The notes below the pieces were generated by a model. That model saw only the letters and a list, made by a program, of their open reading frames with translations. It ran no database searches and was not told the DNA's origin. From an uncultured bacterium (GTDB taxonomy: Bacteria; Cyanobacteriota; Vampirovibrionia; Gastranaerophilales; Gastranaerophilaceae), in NCBI GenBank assembly GCA_900553845.1, contig USEW01000052.1, positions 1-11,202 on the forward strand: a DNA stretch of 11,202 nt, in the 5' to 3' direction. Position numbers and translations under genes: made by a program. This document shows positions 6,871 through 11,202 of this stretch, in pieces. Every line of letters begins with the position of its first letter. Within the stretch, counting starts at the first letter, position 1.

Positions 6871-8250
6871 TTACATTTTATTTTTTATGTTTGACAAATC
6901 AATTGCTATATTTGGTTTATTTTTTATAGCTTCTTTTATTTTTTCATAAGAATACATAATAGTTGTATGTTTCTTATCCAATGCTTTTGCTATATGAGAA
7001 AAACTATCCCCATTTAACTCCCGACATAAATAAATTACAAGTTGCCTAGCTAGAGATATTTTATTACTTCGCATACTTGATAGAATATCAGAAGATTTTA
7101 AATCATAATATGAAGATACCGCATCAATTATATTGTTAATATTCAATTTCTTATCGGTTTGTTTTAAATTTAAAACTTTATTTGCAAGTTCTTCGGTTAA
7201 TATGGCATCATTAATTTGACAATATGCATTCAATCTAATAAACGCCCCCTCAAGTTCACGAATATTTTTATTATATGTTTTTGCAAGAAGAAAAATAACA
7301 TTATTTGGAAATTTAACACTTGTGGTTGAGCATAATTTTGAAACAATAGCAGCTCGTGTTTCAAGATCAGGCACTTGAATATCAGCCATTAAACCCCATT
7401 CAAAACGACTTTTTAATCTATCGGATAAGTTAGGTATGGCGCTTGGCGGTCTATCTGAGGTTAAAACTATTTGCTTTCCAGCATTATATAGCGTTTCAAA
7501 TGTATTAAAAATTTCAACCTCTGTTCGTTCTTTGCCTTCAATAAATTGGATATCATCAATTAAAAGTACATCAACATTTCTATATTTTTGACGAAATGAA
7601 TTCATTTTATCATTTTTTCCGCTATCTTTAAAGACAGAATTAATATAATCGTTGATAAAATCTTCTGTTTTAATATATTTAACTTTTAATTTTGGATGTT
7701 TATGCAAAATATAATGCCCGATAGCTTGCATTAAATGCGTTTTTCCCAAACCAACGCCTCCATATATAAATAATGGGTTATAACTTTTACCAGGATTTTC
7801 AGCTACGCTTTGAGAAGCAACATAAGCTAGTTTTGAATTATCACCTACAACAAAATTACTAAAATTATACTTTAAATTTAAATTAGCACTTGATTGCATT
7901 TGCTTTAATGATTCATATTTATCTTCATCTGAGCTATCTTTTGTTATTGGTTTAATTTGAGTTTTTGATTTGCCTTTTGATAGTTTCTTTCGGATATTGT
8001 CATCGTAAATAATGTTAAAATCAACTTCTTTCCCCATTTCCTTTGAAATGGCATTTTTTATTACATCATAATAATTTTTATTTAAAAGCTGAATTGCCAA
8101 GTTATGACCTGACAATATATTAAATCCGTTTTCGTCATATGATTGTGGAACTAAGGGTAAAATCCATGGTTCAAAGGTTGATGGTGGAATATCTTTTTCC
8201 AAAGTCTTTAATATATTTATCCAACATTTATTTATATCAAATTCTTCCAT
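6871..8250 (-). CDS. dnaA: DnaA, chromosomal replication initiator
   Basis: 459 aa, normal length. DnaA binds 9-bp boxes at oriC and opens the DNA in its ATP form. Domain I is at about 8-85, a Lys/Ser-rich linker (domain II) at about 86-127, the AAA+ domain at about 128-345, and the DNA-binding domain IV at about 365-459. The Walker A motif is GGVGLGKTH at 164-172 and Walker B is LLIDDIQF at 229-236. Sensor and arginine-finger regions are visible in VLTSDRPPS, SRFEWGL and PDLETRAAI. Domain IV contains SLARQLVIYLCRELN and a recognition segment reading ALDKKHTTIMYS. This is one residue shorter than, and differs from, the usual GGRDHTT loop. The ATG at 8250 has no clear ribosome site. The neighbours are a 120-aa protein and yajQ rather than dnaN, so an origin cannot be assumed here. 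Confidence 0.97.
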   Translation of the reverse strand: MEEFDINKCWINILKTLEKDIPPSTFEPWILPLVPQSYDENGFNILSGHNLAIQLLNKNYYDVIKNAISKEMGKEVDFNIIYDDNIRKKLSKGKSKTQIKPITKDSSDEDKYESLKQMQSSANLNLKYNFSNFVVGDNSKLAYVASQSVAENPGKSYNPLFIYGGVGLGKTHLMQAIGHYILHKHPKLKVKYIKTEDFINDYINSVFKDSGKNDKMNSFRQKYRNVDVLLIDDIQFIEGKERTEVEIFNTFETLYNAGKQIVLTSDRPPSAIPNLSDRLKSRFEWGLMADIQVPDLETRAAIVSKLCSTTSVKFPNNVIFLLAKTYNKNIRELEGAFIRLNAYCQINDAILTEELANKVLNLKQTDKKLNINNIIDAVSSYYDLKSSDILSSMRSNKISLARQLVIYLCRELNGDSFSHIAKALDKKHTTIMYSYEKIKEAIKNKPNIAIDLSNIKNKM

Positions 8251-8261
8251 ATATTTATTTT

Positions 8262-8267
8262 ATTATA
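8262..8267 (-). promoter_or_regulatory. Candidate -10 element very close to the dnaA start
   Basis: A TATAAT on the minus strand lies 11 bases before the dnaA ATG, with no recognisable -35 at normal spacing and no Shine-Dalgarno sequence between it and the ATG. If real, the transcript would have an almost leaderless 5' end. Chance occurrence is likely in this AT-rich 57-bp gap, so confidence is low. Confidence 0.25.
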
Positions 8268-8307
8268 AACATGGTTTTGATGTGAGAGATTTTATTTAAA
8301 TTTTTGT

Positions 8308-8670
8308 TTATTGTGTAATTTTAATTTTAAAATTCTGTATTTTTTCACCTTGTACAAGTTTTTTCTTATTTTGCATGGTATTTTTAATAGCAAAAATCCA
8401 ACCTGTTTTTGGATTAACAAATAATAAAAAACCGGCTTCGCTTTCAATTAAACGTTGAAGATTATCAATTTGAAGCTCCCCATTATCTGATAGTTCAAAT
8501 AAAGTAAAAGCAAGCGGATTAGTTATTTGGCTGTCAAGGTAACAATCAAATTTACTATTTCTTAATTTTGTTGTATCACGAACAGTTGTTGCACCGCGAT
8601 ATGTTGTTAAGTTTTGGTATAAAAATGTTATTAGATCATCTAAATTATAGTTTTTGTTATTGTTGCTCAT
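8308..8670 (-). CDS. 120-aa protein of unknown function between the GGDEF gene and dnaA
   Basis: I do not recognise a family. It has no signal peptide or membrane helix, so it is probably cytoplasmic. Residues about 10-22 suggest an amphipathic helix (LDDLITFLYQNL), followed by a TYRGATTVRDTTKLRNSKFD stretch. The segment FLLFVNPKTGWIFAIK at about 81-96 is strand-like with a central turn, and the C-terminus is Lys-rich. Its start overlaps the end of the upstream GGDEF gene by 14 bp (8657-8670), a sign of translational coupling. It ends 57 bp before dnaA. The ribosome site is weak (AGAAA just before the ATG). Codon use looks like its neighbours. It could be a partner or regulator of the GGDEF protein, but that is only context-based. 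Confidence 0.75.
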   Translation of the reverse strand: MSNNNKNYNLDDLITFLYQNLTTYRGATTVRDTTKLRNSKFDCYLDSQITNPLAFTLFELSDNGELQIDNLQRLIESEAGFLLFVNPKTGWIFAIKNTMQNKKKLVQGEKIQNFKIKITQ

Positions 8671-10570
8671 TTTCTATCATGTATAAAAATTTATCTACTA
8701 ATTTTGAATTCCATTTTTTATCAGATTCTTTTTTTAAAATCCTTAAAGCATCTTTTTTGGAATAGGCTTGACGATATGGACGGTTACTAATTAAGGCAAA
8801 ATAAGCATCTACAATTAAAATAATCTGTGAAGTTAATGGTATTGCTTTTCCAGATTTTTTATATGGATAACCTGAGCCATCCCAATTTTCATGGTGATTT
8901 TCAATTATTGGCATAATTTCGGATATCTTATTTCCCAATGGCTCAAGAAGTTGTTTTGTTGCAATTAATGGATGTTTTTGTATTTTTAGCTTTTCTTCAT
9001 ATGTTAAAAGTTGGGGTTTGTTAAAAATTTCTTCAGGTACCATTATATTGCCTATATCATAAAGCAACAAAGCTATTTTTAAATCATCAATATCTTCTTT
9101 TTGAAGTTCAAGAAATTTGGCAAAATTTAAAGCAGTTTGAACTTTTTTTTGTGTTTCTCCGTTTAAATGATTATAATTGTATGTTTGAATTAATGAATCA
9201 ACAACGCCATATAGTGTTTCATTTGTATTTTTACCTTCAATTAATGTTTTATTTAATTTATCTGTTAAACTTTTTGTTAAAGCAGAAGATAAAGGAATTT
9301 TATTTGATGATAAAATATCTAAAAATGCTTTTAATGCAACTTCTTGCCAATTTGATTGCATTTTAGATTTTGATACACAAACTTGATTGCGCCCGTTAAG
9401 TTTTGCTTTATACATAGCCTGGTCAGCAAGCTCAAGCAACTCGTCAGGATTATCAGTGTGTTCTAAAAATGTAACAACACCTATACTTGCTGTAATCTGA
9501 CCTATTGTATTTATTTTTTCACTTGCTATTGCAACACGAATACGTTCAGCAGCTAACTTTGCTCCAACTGAATCAATACCTGGAAGCAAAATGTTAAATT
9601 CCTCACCCCCAAAACGAGACGGTATATCAACAGAACGTGCATTTTGTTTTAATACTTTTGATATTGTTTGTATTGCTAAATCACCATATTGATGACCATA
9701 TTTATCATTAATTTTTTTTAAATAATCCAAATCTATTGAAATTATTGAAAAGGGTTGATTTTGTCTTTTTGAACGGTCAATTTCCCTATAAAGTGATTCT
9801 TCAAAATACCTTCTGTTGTATAACTCTGTTAAGGGATCTGTGACAGCTTGTTTTTTAACTTTTTCAAATAAACCTGCAATAACAATTGCTTGCTCAATTT
9901 GATGAGCAAATAATTTTAAAAAATTAATTTCATTTTGTTTTATATCATCACGTGAAGAATATACCAAAAGAACTCCTTCTTGTTCCTCATTTGGCAATAT
10001 TGGTACAATAATTATTGATTCAACATCTGACCTTTTAAAAAAAGATTCCAAAACATCTAATGGAATTGAGGGAAGAATTTGAGAGAAAAAATCAATACAA
10101 TTTGTAGTATGAATAACCTCATTATTTGATAAAGCCTGATCTAAATATCCATTTTTTGTATTTCGAAATTTATTAAATCCAATATTTATTGAAAAAGCAC
10201 GTGATAATTTTTGTGCAAATTTACTTTTTGAAATTGCACGTGAAACAAAATATTTTTTGTTTTCGTATTTATCACATTCAATTTTTAATATAGAAGAATG
10301 AATGTATCCAAATTCACCTTTTAGCCCGTCAACAATACTTGTCAAAACACTTGATAACGGTTTATCTGAATTCATCATGTCCCACACATTTTGCAAAGTT
10401 ACAAAAGTTTTATTTGCTTTTTCAAGTTCATTTGTTCTTTCAAGTATCTCTTTTTCAAGCTGTAAATTTTTTTCATAAACTTCCAAATAGGTTGCTTTCG
10501 TATTTAAAATACTTGCTTCAAACCTATTTACACTGTTTACTAAATTCATTATTTTATTAATAAACTTCAT
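8657..10570 (-). CDS. GAF-like / GGDEF / HD-GYP-type signalling protein, probable diguanylate cyclase
   Basis: 637 aa, cytoplasmic: no membrane segment is visible. Residues about 28-60 are a charged coiled coil, and about 62-232 resemble a GAF sensor domain. A GGDEF domain follows at about 240-400. It has DPLTELYNRRYF at 245-256, an active-site GGEEF at 321-325 and an RxxD inhibitory site (R312 to D315), so it should make c-di-GMP from two GTP and be product-inhibited. Residues about 440-637 match the HD-GYP class: NKPQLLTYEE, KHP (H533), HHENWDGSGYP at 559-569 and VDAYFALISNRPYR at 587-600. The core HD is YD (504-505), DIGK is DIGN, and the usual earlier His is missing (about T473). This domain is therefore probably an inactive phosphodiesterase or a regulatory module. 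The start is ATG at 10570; AGG lies immediately before it, too close for normal use. The end overlaps the 120-aa gene by 14 bp. Confidence 0.9.
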   Translation of the reverse strand: MKFINKIMNLVNSVNRFEASILNTKATYLEVYEKNLQLEKEILERTNELEKANKTFVTLQNVWDMMNSDKPLSSVLTSIVDGLKGEFGYIHSSILKIECDKYENKKYFVSRAISKSKFAQKLSRAFSINIGFNKFRNTKNGYLDQALSNNEVIHTTNCIDFFSQILPSIPLDVLESFFKRSDVESIIIVPILPNEEQEGVLLVYSSRDDIKQNEINFLKLFAHQIEQAIVIAGLFEKVKKQAVTDPLTELYNRRYFEESLYREIDRSKRQNQPFSIISIDLDYLKKINDKYGHQYGDLAIQTISKVLKQNARSVDIPSRFGGEEFNILLPGIDSVGAKLAAERIRVAIASEKINTIGQITASIGVVTFLEHTDNPDELLELADQAMYKAKLNGRNQVCVSKSKMQSNWQEVALKAFLDILSSNKIPLSSALTKSLTDKLNKTLIEGKNTNETLYGVVDSLIQTYNYNHLNGETQKKVQTALNFAKFLELQKEDIDDLKIALLLYDIGNIMVPEEIFNKPQLLTYEEKLKIQKHPLIATKQLLEPLGNKISEIMPIIENHHENWDGSGYPYKKSGKAIPLTSQIILIVDAYFALISNRPYRQAYSKKDALRILKKESDKKWNSKLVDKFLYMIENEQQ

Positions 10571-10696
10571 CCTAATTATTATACAACTTTTTTATGAAAT
10601 ATGAAAGTGCTTTTTAATTCTTATAGTGGAGTTTTATACTTTTTATTTAATTTATTATATTATAGTAAGTTTATTATTTAGCAGGTAAGTTATTTT
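10571..10696. promoter_or_regulatory. Divergent intergenic region carrying promoters for both directions
   Basis: 126 bp between the only two divergent genes. On the minus strand, TATAAT at 10583-10578 lies 7 bases before the GGDEF ATG. This would give an essentially leaderless message, consistent with the lack of a properly spaced ribosome site; no good -35 is seen. On the plus strand, TATATT/TATTAT at about 10656-10663 is a possible -10 for the rightward gene, and AGCAGGTAAG at 10680-10689 is its ribosome site. No hairpin terminator or clear operator was found. Confidence 0.4.
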
Positions 10697-11202
10697 ATGA
10701 AATTTAATAATGCAAGTTTAGAGTTTGAAATTTTAAAATGCAAACATGAACTTGATGCACTTTTGCCGAATATTTCAAAAAGTGAAGTTACTTCCCAATT
10801 ATATAATTCTATTCTGATAAAAAAAGCTATACTGGTTGATAAATTAAAGCATAAAAAACAAAACTTTTTTTCCAAAATAATAAAAAAAATAAAAACAAAA
10901 GAAGAAAAACAACAATTTATTTCAAAATATATAGATAATATTGTGATTGATAAGACTGATACAGGTAGTTTAGATATTAAGCAAATAAACTTTAGAAGTA
11001 GTTTTATTGATAAAGCAGTTAAATTAACGCAAGTTGGTGCTTATGATTATAAATTACCATTTGAAGTTAATCATAAACAAGAAATGGTATTAGTATCTTC
11101 TCCAATGAAAAGAAAGCAAGTAAATAAATATTTGGGTTATTTAAGAGAATATTTTGAAATTGAATATCGTGAAGATAAAGGAGATAGAACTGAAAATGGT
11201 AT
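10697..11202 (+). CDS. Unknown protein, N-terminal 168 residues only (runs off the window)
   Basis: Starting at ATG 10697, the frame stays open for 168 codons to the window end, so the gene is incomplete at its 3' end. The start has AGG at 10683-10685, 11 bases upstream, inside AGCAGGTAAG. The protein begins MKFNNASLEFEILKCKHELD and has no signal peptide. Residues about 8-60 look helical and may form a coiled coil. A very basic stretch follows at about 50-72 (KLKHKKQNFFSKIIKKIKTK), then a mixed region ending near KRKQVNKYLGYLREYFEIEY (139-158). I recognise no family. It is the only plus-strand gene and is divergent from the GGDEF gene. The open frame with coding-like codons supports a real gene; the frame on the opposite strand here (10690-10875) is a shadow. 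Confidence 0.75.
   Translation, partial: MKFNNASLEFEILKCKHELDALLPNISKSEVTSQLYNSILIKKAILVDKLKHKKQNFFSKIIKKIKTKEEKQQFISKYIDNIVIDKTDTGSLDIKQINFRSSFIDKAVKLTQVGAYDYKLPFEVNHKQEMVLVSSPMKRKQVNKYLGYLREYFEIEYREDKGDRTENG

Noticed and set aside
8251..8307. Possible origin of replication next to dnaA
   Set aside because: The gap is only 57 bp, has no DnaA-box cluster, and dnaN is not adjacent.
10690..10875. Minus-strand 61-codon frame opposite the right-edge gene
   Set aside because: It overlaps the longer plus-strand frame that has a ribosome site and coding-like content; it has no support of its own.

Overview
The window is AT-rich bacterial DNA (A+T clearly above two thirds by eye), using the standard bacterial code with TGG for tryptophan. 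Ten complete genes lie head-to-tail on the minus strand from about 10570 down to 8. One incomplete gene runs off the right edge on the plus strand. No tRNA, rRNA, CRISPR array, insertion sequence or phage gene was seen. The longest gene-free stretch is the 126-bp divergent region at 10571-10696, so no gap exceeds 300 bases.

The gene set (dnaA, yajQ, secD, secF, grpE, dnaJ, with SecD and SecF as separate proteins) is bacterial housekeeping. The low GC, the DnaA C-terminal motif ending HTTIMYS, the split SecD/SecF and the many lineage-specific hypotheticals would fit a non-photosynthetic relative of Cyanobacteria (Melainabacteria/Vampirovibrionia, for example gut Gastranaerophilales). This placement is an inference from memory and not proven.

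Layout, in transcription order on the minus strand: (1) a 637-aa GAF-like/GGDEF/HD-GYP protein whose 3' end overlaps a 120-aa protein of unknown function; (2) dnaA, replication initiator; (3) yajQ, secD and secF, the latter two being accessory subunits of the Sec translocase, then a small helix-turn-helix plus zinc-ribbon protein that starts at TTG only 3 bp after secF; (4) grpE and dnaJ, two DnaK co-chaperones, with dnaK and hrcA absent here; (5) a signal-peptide-bearing beta-propeller protein starting 2 bp after dnaJ. Short gaps suggest at least three transcription units, with candidate -10 elements upstream of the GGDEF gene, dnaA, yajQ and grpE.

Functionally, the window combines protein export (SecDF), protein folding (GrpE/DnaJ), replication initiation (DnaA) and a probable cyclic-di-GMP theme. 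The GGDEF domain looks catalytically intact with an inhibitory site, while its HD-GYP domain has lost key metal ligands. YajQ-family proteins have been reported as c-di-GMP effectors in other bacteria.

I do not see a clearly new multi-gene system. The items most worth follow-up are the degenerate HD-GYP domain, the shortened DNA-recognition loop of DnaA, the unrecognised genes (120-aa protein, right-edge gene, propeller with charged insert), and the TTG-started HTH/zinc-ribbon protein between the sec and chaperone genes.
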